From NCBI GenBank assembly GCA_002309195.1, contig DBWY01000003.1, forward strand, positions 36,135 to 100,134: 64,000 nt of DNA, given 5' to 3'. The notes beneath the pieces are model-generated. The model was given only the letters and a program-made list of their open reading frames with translations. It made no database searches and was not told where the DNA came from. The position numbers and the translations under genes are program-made. Source of the stretch: Treponema sp. UBA1226 (GTDB lineage: Bacteria; Spirochaetota; Spirochaetia; Treponematales; Treponemataceae). Position 1 is the stretch's first letter; each line of letters starts with the position of its first letter. This document shows positions 33,507 through 43,768 of this stretch, piece after piece.

Positions 33507-35015
33507 ATGAAAAAAAGCTCTTACACAATTGGTTCAATCATCATTTTACTGCTTGCAGCTTTAGTATTTGTTTTGGTTCCGGCTCTCGCTGGATTGGCAG
33601 ACGGTGCAAAACTTCCGCCATACGCATATTACAATTCAAAGCCTATCACATTTGACGACGGGTCCCTCTTCCAGAAAAGGGCTCAGGCTATTCTCCAGGA
33701 CTATGAAAGCCGTGGTGTTGACTTGAATGACCCTAACCTTGCTTCTTTCTATTATTCACAGAGTTTTGAAACAGCATTTACACAGGTTCTTTCTACGTAC
33801 ATGCTTTCGTTCTTTACAGAAAGCACAGGTTACATCGTTTCTGACTACGCAATTGACCGCAGAATCAGAACACAGCCACAGTTCTTAGATGGTTCAGGAA
33901 CTTTCTCAGAAGCACGCTACGAACAGCTTACAGATACAGAAAAGAGAAACCTCAGAAAAGAACTTCGCGAAGAACTTGCAAACTTTAGAAGTTATGAAGA
34001 TATTTTCGGTTCACAGCTCGAAGTTGGATTTACTCCACTCTACGGATTAAAATCATCTTCTGCAGAAATCGATTTTGTACGCAACCTCGGTGGAAAACGC
34101 TATGCATTTGATATCGCATCATTTGACATCAAGCAGTTCCCTAACGAAGAAAAAGTTGCTTTCGGAAACGCACACAAAGATCTTTTTGTAAAATACAACC
34201 TCAAAGTAATTACAAGCGACGATGAAAACAAGATTAAAGAAGTTGCATCACGCATCAAAAAAACAGAAATCACATTTGAAGATGCAATCACAGAATACTC
34301 AACAAAACAGCTTGGAGATAAGGCAACAGGAACTTTATCTGCAAACACAAGATACCAGCTCGAAAATGCATTTACAAAACCAGAATACCTCGACAAAGTT
34401 TTAAATCTTAAAACAGGCGAAGTTTCTGACATCGTAGAAACAGCTTCTGCATACTGTATCTTTAAGTGCATGGATTCTCCAACAGAACCTGATTTTACAA
34501 ACGATACGACTGTTACAGAAGTTTATGAATATCTTCTTACAAGAGAAAAATCTGTTATCGAAGATTATTACATCAACAAAGCAAAAGATTTCATCGCTTA
34601 TGCAAACAACAACAGCTTCGAAAAAGCATGTGACAATTTCGATGTAAAATCTAAATCATTCGCTCCATTTGCACTCAACTACAACACAACATCATTAATC
34701 GGAAGTACACCGATGGGCGATGACGAAATCTTAAGATTTGCAGCAACAAACGAAAACTTCTTTAAAAACGCATTTAAACTTAAAGAGGATGAGATTTCAT
34801 CTCCTGTTGTAATCGGAGATGCAAACTCTGTAGTAGTAATCAGATGTTCCGCAATTACAACAGCAGATTTCTCAGAATCAGACGGAACTGCAACAGCAAA
34901 CACCATTAACGATACTTCTAAATCTTCTATTAACGAAGTACTTATTTATTCTAACCCAAGAATCAAGAGAAATTCAGAAGCGTTCATGGCTAAATTCTTA
35001 AGAAGAGCTTTATAA
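33507..35015 (+). CDS. Parvulin-type peptidyl-prolyl isomerase (SurA/PpiD-like)
   Basis: A 502-residue membrane-anchored folding factor. An N-terminal hydrophobic helix (about 8-30) is followed by a SurA-N-like helical region (about 45-180), a rotamase domain (about 230-330; DAITEYSTKQLGDKATG then LKTGEVSDIVETASAYCIFKC) and a C-terminal domain. Such proteins assist folding of outer-membrane and periplasmic proteins. No lipobox is present, so it is anchored by the helix in the cytoplasmic membrane, like PpiD. It is followed 9 bp later by the Maf-like gene. Confidence 0.87.
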   Translation: MKKSSYTIGSIIILLLAALVFVLVPALAGLADGAKLPPYAYYNSKPITFDDGSLFQKRAQAILQDYESRGVDLNDPNLASFYYSQSFETAFTQVLSTYMLSFFTESTGYIVSDYAIDRRIRTQPQFLDGSGTFSEARYEQLTDTEKRNLRKELREELANFRSYEDIFGSQLEVGFTPLYGLKSSSAEIDFVRNLGGKRYAFDIASFDIKQFPNEEKVAFGNAHKDLFVKYNLKVITSDDENKIKEVASRIKKTEITFEDAITEYSTKQLGDKATGTLSANTRYQLENAFTKPEYLDKVLNLKTGEVSDIVETASAYCIFKCMDSPTEPDFTNDTTVTEVYEYLLTREKSVIEDYYINKAKDFIAYANNNSFEKACDNFDVKSKSFAPFALNYNTTSLIGSTPMGDDEILRFAATNENFFKNAFKLKEDEISSPVVIGDANSVVVIRCSAITTADFSESDGTATANTINDTSKSSINEVLIYSNPRIKRNSEAFMAKFLRRAL

Positions 35016-35023
35016 TTCATTTC

Positions 35024-36754
35024 ATGATAAAAGATAATTTTGATATTTCCGCATCAAGCGGAATATCAAAAACCGATGCGCCCAGCCTGTATGAATGCAG
35101 ACAGGGCGTTTCAGTTTTATACAGAGAGCGTTTTTTATACTCAAAATACGATCCATCAAAATCAATCCTTAACATAATTTCAAATCTTACAGTAAACCCA
35201 GGAACATTAGTTTTAGTAATGAGCCCTGCACTTTTTTTAGGCTATACTGAGCTTACACAAAAGCTTTCTGACCAATGTAAAATCATCTGCTTTGAATTTG
35301 ATAAACAACTTTACGATTTTTCTAAAAATTATATCCCGCAAGATTCTAAAGATACAAAAATTTACAGCGAAGAAAACATTAAAGAATATATAGACTTTAT
35401 AAATACAAATCACTTTAGAAAAGTTATCCGCATTGATTTTTCAGGCGGAACAATATTCAATAAAGAAAAATATGACAATATTTTTTCTGTAACACAGTCT
35501 GTTATCGACCAATTCTGGAAAAACAGGCTCACGTTAATCCGTTTTGGAAGAATATTTTCTAAAAATATTTTTAAAAATCTTGTGCACCTTGCTGATTCGA
35601 TTCCGTTTAAATCTTTATATAAGACAGTTGATAAACCGATTTTAGTTCTGGGTGCAGGTGAAAGCCTTGATAAAACAATACAAACGCTCAAAGAAAAAAA
35701 ACAGTGCGGCGGGCAAGATACAGATTCTGATAAAATCTTTCGCGATATATTTTTTATTCTCTGTGTTGACGCAGCATTAAATCCGCTTTTAGAAAGCAAT
35801 ATAATTCCTGATGCAGTTGTTGCGGTAGAATGCCAGTCTATAATCGAAAAAGCATATATAGGAAAGAGCGTTCTTTCGAAAGTTCCTCTTTTTTCTGACC
35901 TCGTTTCAAGAAGCTCAATTCCAGAAATTTTAGGCGGTCCTGTTTCATTTTTTGTTTCAGAATATTCAAACATGACTTTCCTTAAAACGCTTTCAGAAAA
36001 AGAAATTCTCCCTCCTGTAATAAAACCTTTAGGCTCTGTCGGGCTTGTTGCATCAGAAATTGCCCTTAGACTAAGAAAAAATGATGATGTAAAGATATTC
36101 TTTTCTGGACTTGATTTTTCTTTTACAGCCGGAATAACACACGCAAAAGAAACTACTTCTCATAAAAGACAGCTTTTTAAAAACCACCGTCTTACTTCGG
36201 TTTATAATATCGATTCTGCTTTTGCGCCGGGGACATCACAAATTACAGGCAAAAACGAAAGACGCATGACAACATCAAAGGCGCTTATAAGCTACGCCCT
36301 TTTGTTTACAGAGCAGTTTTCTGACATAAAAAACTTTTTTGATGCAGGAGTCTCAGGCGTAAGCCTTAATGCAAAACAAATGGATTTAGCTTCTGCAATT
36401 AAAGACTATGCGCTCATCGATAGAAATACTGACAGTCTATTTAAAGAAAGACTTTCTTTAAAAAACAGCGATGAACTCAAAAATAAAATTTTAACTTACA
36501 TAAAAGAAGAAAAAGAAGAACTTACAAAGTTAATAGACCTTCTTTCTCTTGGAGATAAATCCAGATACAGAAATGCAGAAATTACGCTCGACACACAGCT
36601 TGATTTAATCATAACAGGACGTGATTATCTATACATTCATTTTGCAGACGCACAGAAAAATACAAACCGCCAGTCATTTTTAAACCGCATTAAAATTGAA
36701 TCAAACATTTTCCTTAAGCAGCTTAAAACAGCACAGGATATGATGGAAAAATAA
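35024..36754 (+). CDS. Motility accessory factor (DUF115/Maf)-like protein
   Basis: A 576-residue protein of the DUF115 / MptE-like 6-hydroxymethylpterin pyrophosphokinase superfamily. The family core is seen in FFILCVDAALNPLLESNIIPDAVVAVECQ and KIFFSGLDFSF. In Campylobacter and other motile bacteria, Maf proteins transfer nonulosonic acids to flagellin. Treponeme flagellar filaments are glycosylated in some species, so flagellin modification is plausible, but that is inference. There is no clear Shine-Dalgarno; TATAAT (35011-35016) overlaps the previous stop codon and ends 7 nt before the ATG. Confidence 0.82.
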   Translation: MIKDNFDISASSGISKTDAPSLYECRQGVSVLYRERFLYSKYDPSKSILNIISNLTVNPGTLVLVMSPALFLGYTELTQKLSDQCKIICFEFDKQLYDFSKNYIPQDSKDTKIYSEENIKEYIDFINTNHFRKVIRIDFSGGTIFNKEKYDNIFSVTQSVIDQFWKNRLTLIRFGRIFSKNIFKNLVHLADSIPFKSLYKTVDKPILVLGAGESLDKTIQTLKEKKQCGGQDTDSDKIFRDIFFILCVDAALNPLLESNIIPDAVVAVECQSIIEKAYIGKSVLSKVPLFSDLVSRSSIPEILGGPVSFFVSEYSNMTFLKTLSEKEILPPVIKPLGSVGLVASEIALRLRKNDDVKIFFSGLDFSFTAGITHAKETTSHKRQLFKNHRLTSVYNIDSAFAPGTSQITGKNERRMTTSKALISYALLFTEQFSDIKNFFDAGVSGVSLNAKQMDLASAIKDYALIDRNTDSLFKERLSLKNSDELKNKILTYIKEEKEELTKLIDLLSLGDKSRYRNAEITLDTQLDLIITGRDYLYIHFADAQKNTNRQSFLNRIKIESNIFLKQLKTAQDMMEK

Positions 36755-36757
36755 AAA

Positions 36758-38101
36758 TTATTTTACAGGGCTTGCTTTAATTCTAAAATCAAGTTCAATG
36801 TATTTTATCTGGCCACGTTCAGAATACGAATAACCTACTCTGCTTTTACCAAATTTTGCTGCTACAAGCTGGGCAAGATTTTCCTGTTTTGTAAACCATG
36901 ATATAACTTTATTTTTAATAATGCTGTCTTCTACAATGACAGATACATTTATTGTCTTTATATCTGAACTGTCATTACAGTCCATTACTGCTTTTTTAAT
37001 AAGCTCTATTACTTCTTCTGCGCTATCATAAACCTTTACAGGATGTATTTCTGTCGTAATGATTTTATAATCAGGATACTTTTTAGAAAGGTATTGGGCA
37101 ACAGTTTCAGAAGTATTTTCAGAAACAACAAAGTCCAGGTCAGTAATTTCAAAATCTTCAGGAATTGAACGCTCAAACTCTGCAAAAGTATAAGGTTCAC
37201 ATGTTTTTACGTAACCAAAATGCTTTACATAAGAAAACTCTCTATCATTTGAAGGATATCTTACGAGCACATCCTTAGTAAGATATGAAGGATAATGATC
37301 ACCAAATTTATTCATTGACTGTCTGTCAATTAAAAACATTTTCGGAATAGAATCCGTTCCTTCTGCATCAGAAGTAATATCTACTTCATACCATAAATCA
37401 TTTACTTTAACCAGATTCCACGAATGAGTTGAACTTGTTAAAATAGAACACGGAATCCCAAGAATATTCATACATAACTGGAAAGCCCTGCAGTATCCTG
37501 AGCATACAGTACTTTTATCTACAATTGCACTGTACACAGTCTGTAAAATTCCTTCGGCACGTCCGGTGCGTTTTGCATATTCATTATAAACAACTTTATT
37601 ACAAAAATAATCGTGAACATATTTTATTTTATCAATATCAGATTCAATAAGACTTGCATAAAAAATTACTGGCTTTAATTCTAAATAGACTTTACTTTTA
37701 GCTTCCTCAAGATTTTCATCTTTAATAAGATATGGAATAGAAATTTCTTCTACAATGTTTTTTGAATCAGAAATAAAAGTAGCCGTATTTTCCCACCAGA
37801 ATAAACCAGGATTATCAAAGTTTACGCATTCTGTAATTGCACGAAAATCCTTTACAAGAATCTTTACGTCAGTGACCACTTTTTTTTGTTCATGATTTTT
37901 AATCATATTATAAATCTGATCATAAATTTCCTGTGATTCAGGTGATAAAATTGAACGGTACAACTTAGGATTGTTTTTTTGAGCAAATTCAACTGTTTTA
38001 TCAAATTCTAAAGCTAAAGAATTTACTTCAGAAAAATCCTGTGTATAAAGCGAAAGCGACATTACAAAAAATGTCAGAAAGAATAAAATATTTTTTTTCA
38101 T
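36758..38101 (-). CDS. Secreted transglutaminase-like (papain-fold) protein
   Basis: A 447-residue exported protein with an N-terminal signal peptide (about 1-21). The transglutaminase-like core holds the Cys in KSTVCSGYCRAF, the His in STHSWNLVKV and the Asp in WYEVDITSD, a complete Cys-His-Asp triad. The fold usually acts as a peptidase in bacteria. The C-terminal 150 residues are not recognised. The first ATG is at 38101; a TTG fifteen bases upstream is less likely. It is the last gene of a minus-strand series after lepA (29 bp gap). The substrate is unknown. Confidence 0.8.
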   Translation of the reverse strand: MKKNILFFLTFFVMSLSLYTQDFSEVNSLALEFDKTVEFAQKNNPKLYRSILSPESQEIYDQIYNMIKNHEQKKVVTDVKILVKDFRAITECVNFDNPGLFWWENTATFISDSKNIVEEISIPYLIKDENLEEAKSKVYLELKPVIFYASLIESDIDKIKYVHDYFCNKVVYNEYAKRTGRAEGILQTVYSAIVDKSTVCSGYCRAFQLCMNILGIPCSILTSSTHSWNLVKVNDLWYEVDITSDAEGTDSIPKMFLIDRQSMNKFGDHYPSYLTKDVLVRYPSNDREFSYVKHFGYVKTCEPYTFAEFERSIPEDFEITDLDFVVSENTSETVAQYLSKKYPDYKIITTEIHPVKVYDSAEEVIELIKKAVMDCNDSSDIKTINVSVIVEDSIIKNKVISWFTKQENLAQLVAAKFGKSRVGYSYSERGQIKYIELDFRIKASPVK

Positions 38102-38130
38102 ATATCTAAAACCCAATTTAATTGAGAAAG

Positions 38131-39936
38131 TTACTGCTCGTCTTCTTCTTTAAGAACCGCAAGGAATGCGCTCTGCGGAAGCTCAACATCACCGATCATC
38201 TTCATGCGCTTTTTACCTTCCTTCTGCTTTTCGAGAAGCTTACGTTTTCTCGTAATATCACCGCCGTAACACTTTGCAAGAACGTCCTTACGAACAGGGT
38301 TAACAGTTTCGCGCGCAATAATCTGGCTTCCGATTGCTCCCTGAATCGCAACTTTAAACTGCTGGCGGCTTATCTCACCTTTAAGGCGATGACAAATCTT
38401 ATGCGCCTGGTCCGATGCATTGCTCTTAAAACAAAGCTGGCTCAACGCATCAACCGGCTTGCCATTTAAAAGAATATCAATTTTAACAAGCTCTGTAGGA
38501 CGATAACCGATAAGCTCATAATCAAAAGAAGCATAACCGCGGCTATAACTCTTTAACCTGTCATAAAAGTCAAACAGAACTTCAGAAAGTGGCATTTCGT
38601 AAGTAATCTCTACACGCTTTTCATCAAGATACTGCATATTAGTCTGAATTCCGCGCTTTTCTGTACAAAGCTGCATTATGGAACCAATGTATTCAGAAGG
38701 AGTGATTATCGAAGATTTGATATAAGGTTCTTCTGCACCACGGATTTTTCCTTCCGGATATTCAGAAGGATTATCAATCATTAATTCTGTTCCGCCATCA
38801 AGATGGAGCCTGTATCTTACAGAAGGAGCAGTAAAAATTACAGCCTGATCAAAGTCACGCTCAAGACGTTCCTGGATAATTTCAAGATGAAGAAGTCCTA
38901 AAAATCCGCACCTGAATCCGTTTCCAAGTGCAACAGAATTATCTTTTTCATAAATCAAGCTTGCATCGTTAAGCTTTAATTTTTCCATGCTGTCACGAAG
39001 CTCATCATAATCGTTTGAGTCAATCGGATAAATCGAAGAATAAACTACAGGCTTAACTTCCTTAAATCCGGCAAGAGGCTCAGAAGCCGGATCATCGCTT
39101 AACGTAATCGTATCACCGACGCTTACATCACTTACAGTCTTGATTCCTGCGATGATATAACCTACATCTCCGGCTTCAAGAACGCCGGTCTCTTCGTATT
39201 TGATTTTAAAAATTCCAATCTGTTCAACTTTATAATCTGCATTTGAGTTCATCATGCGGATTGTCTGACCGGCTTTTATTCGTCCCTGCATTACACGAAT
39301 ATGAACTACAACGCCGCGGTACGGATCATAGTGGCAGTCAAAAATCAAAGCCTGGGTTTTTGCTTCAGGATCTCCTGACGGCGGTGGAAACAAAGTTACG
39401 ATTGCTTCCATAAGTTCATCTATACCCTTTCCTGTCTTTGCAGAAACAAGCTGTGCTTCTTCCGGCATAAGTCCAAGGTCATGATCTATCTGATGCTTAA
39501 CCGCAGGAATATCTGCAGAAGGAAGATCTATTTTATTAATTACAGGCACAATCGTTAAATTCTGTTCAAGCGCCATATACATATTGCTCACAGTCTGAGA
39601 CTCAACACCCTGACTCGCGTCAATCAAAAGCAGGGCACCCTCGCACGAAGCAATCGCGCGGCTTACTTCATAGGAAAAGTCAACATGGCCCGGTGTATCT
39701 ACAAAGTTAAGTTCATAATCGTGTCCGTCTTTCGCATGATAAGGAATCGTTACGGCCTGACTTTTTATAGTAATGCCGCGCTCGCGTTCGATATCCATGT
39801 TATCAAGAATCTGACTTCTCATCTGACGGTCGTCAATGATTTTTGCCTTTTGAATAAGACGGTCAGCAAGCGTAGACTTTCCGTGATCGATATGAGCAAC
39901 GATACAAAAATTGCGCTTATATTTCATTTCTGCCAT
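38131..39936 (-). CDS. lepA: Elongation factor 4 (LepA)
   Basis: A 601-residue translational GTPase that acts on stalled or mispositioned ribosomes. G1 is AHIDHGKSTLADR, G3 DTPGHVDF, G4 NKIDLP. The C-terminal LepA-specific domain ends in GDITRKRKLLEKQKEGKKRMK, a hallmark of LepA. Length is standard. A GGAAGGG Shine-Dalgarno precedes the ATG. It lies between the HtrA lipoprotein and the transglutaminase-like gene. Confidence 0.97.
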   Translation of the reverse strand: MAEMKYKRNFCIVAHIDHGKSTLADRLIQKAKIIDDRQMRSQILDNMDIERERGITIKSQAVTIPYHAKDGHDYELNFVDTPGHVDFSYEVSRAIASCEGALLLIDASQGVESQTVSNMYMALEQNLTIVPVINKIDLPSADIPAVKHQIDHDLGLMPEEAQLVSAKTGKGIDELMEAIVTLFPPPSGDPEAKTQALIFDCHYDPYRGVVVHIRVMQGRIKAGQTIRMMNSNADYKVEQIGIFKIKYEETGVLEAGDVGYIIAGIKTVSDVSVGDTITLSDDPASEPLAGFKEVKPVVYSSIYPIDSNDYDELRDSMEKLKLNDASLIYEKDNSVALGNGFRCGFLGLLHLEIIQERLERDFDQAVIFTAPSVRYRLHLDGGTELMIDNPSEYPEGKIRGAEEPYIKSSIITPSEYIGSIMQLCTEKRGIQTNMQYLDEKRVEITYEMPLSEVLFDFYDRLKSYSRGYASFDYELIGYRPTELVKIDILLNGKPVDALSQLCFKSNASDQAHKICHRLKGEISRQQFKVAIQGAIGSQIIARETVNPVRKDVLAKCYGGDITRKRKLLEKQKEGKKRMKMIGDVELPQSAFLAVLKEEDEQ

Positions 39937-39970
39937 ATATATTTTCCCTTCCTGTATAATTTCTATTGCA

Positions 39971-41599
39971 TTAAAAATAATAAGGGCTGTCGAGAGTCGT
40001 TGTCAAACCAAGAGTCATATCAAGGTAACCCTTCTTTCTTCGTTTAACAGAAATCTCTGCCATCATCATTGTCTTGTCATCATTAAACTGTATTTTTCCG
40101 ACAGTAATCGGATCGTTTTCACTTATTCCGGTTTCATCTGCAGTACTGCGTTTTAAAACATTTGTAACTAAAAAAGTCCTGCTGTTTGTAGTACTTGATG
40201 GAATCATAGAAATTCCAAACAGCGGAACAAATGAATTCTGAATCGTATCATTTTTATAAAAATGATATCCAGGCGCCTTAGGACGCTCTGTAAGATAAAG
40301 TATGCAGCTTTTCTTTGATTTGTTTGAATCAAGATATTCACACTTTACGATTGTTTCAGGAATATAATCTCTTAATATAGTCTGAATATCAGAAATATTC
40401 TTTACAGATTTTCCGTCAACAGCAGTAATTACATCTCCCCGTTTAATACCTGCTTTTGCCATTGCAGAATTAGGAGAAAAATATTCAACTTCAAGTCCGG
40501 CTTCTTTATTTCCAATTTTATATGTGTGACCATAACCACCAATCCATGGAAGTCTTCTGTTTCCGCCGTAATATAAAATTGCAATTTCCTGCTTGATATA
40601 TTCAACCGGAATTGCAAAGTTTAATCCCTGATACTGAAGTATTCCGGAAAAAACTACAGCCTGAACATTTCCATTAACGTCAATACATGGGCCACCAGAG
40701 TTTCCTGAGTTTACAGCAGCGTCAATCTGCAATACAGTTCCTGTTGTAAAAAGCCTTCTGTTTGTAGAAGAAACAACACCGCTTGTCAAAGTACTTTCAA
40801 GTCCTAATGGCGAACCGATTGCATAAACCCTGTCGCCCGGTTTTAAATCAGAACTGGAACCAAGAGGGAAAACATAAGGCGGTTTAATTTCGGTTTTTAA
40901 AAGTGCAAGGTCATGAATTTTATCCCAGCCGATAACCTTAGCAGGGATTTTATCATCTTCGTTTCCTGCAAGCTTTATATAAACTTTTCCGTAGCCTTCA
41001 TATTTTGGGTCTACAACTTCACTTATAACATGATGGTTTGTAATGATATAACCGCGTTCATCAATAAAAAATCCAGAACCGATTACACGGTTTGCAAAAC
41101 CTACACCGGATTTAATCTTTACCCCAAGGTCAACCCAGATGGTAACAGTTCCTGCAATGCACGAAGAAATATTTTCTTTTGGAGTCGTATTCTTTTTTAC
41201 ACCAGTTCCGGGAATATTATTATAGAAAAGTTTATCAAGCTCTGATTTTGTAATTACCGAAGAAGCAAGCTTTTCAAATCCTGCACTAACAAGAGACTGC
41301 CATGCAAAAAATGCTTCAAGATAATCTTTCTGTTCGATTTCAGAAGCACAGTAATCCCTTACATATTTAGAAGTATATTCGATTAATTCTTCATCCTGCA
41401 GTAAAACAGAATTCCAGAGCGCTTCACACGGACGAGTCAAAACAATGTTTCTCGTACGCTCAATTTCGCTTTTGCGGATATCTTCAAGTGAATAATCTGA
41501 TGTATCCTCATTTTTTTCCTGCACATTAAGCCTTGTTGAAGTACATGAAAAAAACACAAGGCTGCATAAAATAATGCTAAGTAATTTTTTTTCTGTCAT
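39971..41599 (-). CDS. HtrA/DegP-like serine protease lipoprotein with PDZ domain
   Basis: A 542-residue envelope protease. The lipoprotein signal MTEKKLLSIILCSLVFFSC has lipobox FFSC. It has a helical N-terminal region, a trypsin-like domain with His in ITNHHVIS, Asp in KIHDLALLK and Ser in NSGNSGGP, and a PDZ domain (about 370-450; AKAGIKRGDVITAVDG). Members degrade misfolded periplasmic proteins and act as chaperones. The start at 41599 is selected because it gives the complete signal; it lies 4 nt after the stop of the upstream gene, so the two are coupled. Lipid anchoring is unusual for this family and is discussed in the findings. Confidence 0.88.
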   Translation of the reverse strand: MTEKKLLSIILCSLVFFSCTSTRLNVQEKNEDTSDYSLEDIRKSEIERTRNIVLTRPCEALWNSVLLQDEELIEYTSKYVRDYCASEIEQKDYLEAFFAWQSLVSAGFEKLASSVITKSELDKLFYNNIPGTGVKKNTTPKENISSCIAGTVTIWVDLGVKIKSGVGFANRVIGSGFFIDERGYIITNHHVISEVVDPKYEGYGKVYIKLAGNEDDKIPAKVIGWDKIHDLALLKTEIKPPYVFPLGSSSDLKPGDRVYAIGSPLGLESTLTSGVVSSTNRRLFTTGTVLQIDAAVNSGNSGGPCIDVNGNVQAVVFSGILQYQGLNFAIPVEYIKQEIAILYYGGNRRLPWIGGYGHTYKIGNKEAGLEVEYFSPNSAMAKAGIKRGDVITAVDGKSVKNISDIQTILRDYIPETIVKCEYLDSNKSKKSCILYLTERPKAPGYHFYKNDTIQNSFVPLFGISMIPSSTTNSRTFLVTNVLKRSTADETGISENDPITVGKIQFNDDKTMMMAEISVKRRKKGYLDMTLGLTTTLDSPYYF

Positions 41600-41603
41600 T
41601 TTT

Positions 41604-43757
41604 CTAATTTTCTTCTCCATCCAGAGAATTTTCATTTTTAATTTCGCGTTCTACTCTTTTTAAAAATACATCACGGCCAAAAATAACAGCACGGATATAA
41701 CTTCCTTCATATTCAGACTGAATTACATGTCCCTGAGGGATTCCTTCAAGTTCAAGAAGCATTTCGTTTTCATAAGCTGCTTCCCATGCAGAATCAAGCC
41801 AGTAAACGCCCTTCTTCTTTCCAGGAACAACCTTAATTTCTTCTTCACCTTTTTTAACGATTACAGGAATCTTATCTTCTGTAATAACAGAAACCCAGAC
41901 CTGCTCTCCATTTAAATCCAGTATTTTATATGAATTTTCTTCCTTGAGCGGCTTTGCATCTACACGCGAATAAGATTTATAAACGCAGTCAAAGTTTCCG
42001 TCAAAATCTTCATCACTTCTTATTACAGTTCCGCCATCAGGATAATACTCAATTTCATAATCAATTTTCGTATCAACATTTGAGTCAATCTTTACAGTCT
42101 TTAAATAAATTCCGGCATCTAAAAGCGGACTTCCCCAAAGGTTAGTCGTAATAGCAGCCTTATCTTTATCCGAAAGATGCATTTTACCGTCATCAATTGC
42201 ATAATACTCTGTTACTTCGTAAATCAAATCACCGTCATAATCTACATTTCTTGTAGCACAAACATCGCCTTCAAGATTAAAAAGTGCAGTTGCATAAACC
42301 CTGCCGTCTGCAGAATAAACTGCACTGTAAGCCTGACCGTTAAGAAGAGAGAAAAGAATTTTTGCCCCAGGTTTTTCCTGAGAAGGACGTTCAACAGTGT
42401 TTGAAGATTTTACGATATCACCTTCTGCAAAAAGCTTCTGCCCATGCTGCAAAGTAGAAGTATCAACTACAAAAAAATCAGTTCCCTTAACCTGAGGTGC
42501 ATTTATAATTTTAAATGCCTTACTCTGATATGTTTCGTCGATGATATTGTAAAGTTCATAATCATCAGGATTCCCATTATTAGCATTCTTAAAAATAACA
42601 GTACTAACATTAGGATATGTTCCAAATTTAATTATCGCATTCTGATCATATACAGTCATTTCTTTAGGCATACCAAAATCACAATCTGCTTCCCATTCAA
42701 TGCACTGATCATTTTCTGCATCATAAGTAATCTGCTTTGCTCTTCCGCGTTCATATTTTACGACAAGATTTGCTTCGAGATTATTGTTTGTATCATAAAC
42801 CAGAGTTCCGTTAAAAGCATCAAGATGTTCATTAAAATATTTTCTTAAATCTTCATCAGTTATCATCGAATAAAATTGAATCAAGATTTTTTCATCAATT
42901 TCTCCATCGATAAATTCCATAAAGTAATCAACTGCTTCTTCCTGATTTATAACTCCCGCTTCTAGAGCGGCAATCGGATATAAAATATTTTTAAATCCAC
43001 GCGCGTCAAAGGCTTTTAAAAGTCTTTTCTGTGTTTCGCCGTCAGCAAAAATACTTGCATAGATTTCTAAATCACTGTGTTCTTTATCATAATTCGGGAC
43101 CCGTGCAATAAAGCTGTCTGCAATTTTTCGCGCAACAGGAGAGAGTTCTTTTTTTACAAAGCCTGTTTTATCTTCGTTTTCTTCGTAAAGAAGATTGTAT
43201 TCATATCCAAAGAAAAGATATACAAAACGAGCATCGTCAGGATAAACCCTTCGCGCACTTTCTATTTTCTGTTCAGCTTTTAAAATCGATTCAGCAGAAT
43301 TAATTTCATAATATGCTTTTGCACGGATAAACTCTGCATCCGCAGAAAAAATCATAGGCTCAGAATCAAGAACAGTTATTGCCTGTTCCGGCTTTCCAGT
43401 AGTACACAAAAGATCAGAATAAAAGATTCTTGCATTTGACTGGTTATAATCTACCCATTGAGTTTTAGAAGAATCCAGTGCAATTTCGATTACAGGAAGA
43501 AATTCTGAACGTGTATAATTTAAATTAAAAAGAGAAAGAGAATAAAGATAATACAAATCTGCAACAGTATCATCATATTCGATTCCTGTTACGCATGATT
43601 TTAACGCAGATTCCCAGTTCTGGCCGGTAATATAGTGTTTTGCAAGCTGAAGATACCTCAACGCGGTTTTTCTGTTTGCAGAACGTGAACTTTCTGTATC
43701 CGCAAAAACATTACAAATCAAAAAAAATGATAAAACAAAACTCACAAACTTTTTCAT
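41604..43757 (-). CDS. Secreted TPR-containing protein of unknown function
   Basis: A 717-residue exported protein with a signal peptide (about 1-19). The N-terminal third contains TPR-like helices (for example ALRYLQLAKHYITGQNWESALKSC). The rest is beta-rich, with repeated segments such as YDGDLIYEVTEYY, IDYEIEYYPDGGTV and EDFDGNFDCVYKSY resembling repeated toxin-like or RHS-like strands. No known catalytic site is visible. GGTGA lies upstream of the ATG. It is placed between tilS and the HtrA lipoprotein and is probably co-transcribed. It may be a surface or periplasmic scaffold; the function is not identifiable. Confidence 0.75.
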   Translation of the reverse strand: MKKFVSFVLSFFLICNVFADTESSRSANRKTALRYLQLAKHYITGQNWESALKSCVTGIEYDDTVADLYYLYSLSLFNLNYTRSEFLPVIEIALDSSKTQWVDYNQSNARIFYSDLLCTTGKPEQAITVLDSEPMIFSADAEFIRAKAYYEINSAESILKAEQKIESARRVYPDDARFVYLFFGYEYNLLYEENEDKTGFVKKELSPVARKIADSFIARVPNYDKEHSDLEIYASIFADGETQKRLLKAFDARGFKNILYPIAALEAGVINQEEAVDYFMEFIDGEIDEKILIQFYSMITDEDLRKYFNEHLDAFNGTLVYDTNNNLEANLVVKYERGRAKQITYDAENDQCIEWEADCDFGMPKEMTVYDQNAIIKFGTYPNVSTVIFKNANNGNPDDYELYNIIDETYQSKAFKIINAPQVKGTDFFVVDTSTLQHGQKLFAEGDIVKSSNTVERPSQEKPGAKILFSLLNGQAYSAVYSADGRVYATALFNLEGDVCATRNVDYDGDLIYEVTEYYAIDDGKMHLSDKDKAAITTNLWGSPLLDAGIYLKTVKIDSNVDTKIDYEIEYYPDGGTVIRSDEDFDGNFDCVYKSYSRVDAKPLKEENSYKILDLNGEQVWVSVITEDKIPVIVKKGEEEIKVVPGKKKGVYWLDSAWEAAYENEMLLELEGIPQGHVIQSEYEGSYIRAVIFGRDVFLKRVEREIKNENSLDGEEN

Positions 43758-43768
43758 AAAATCACCAG

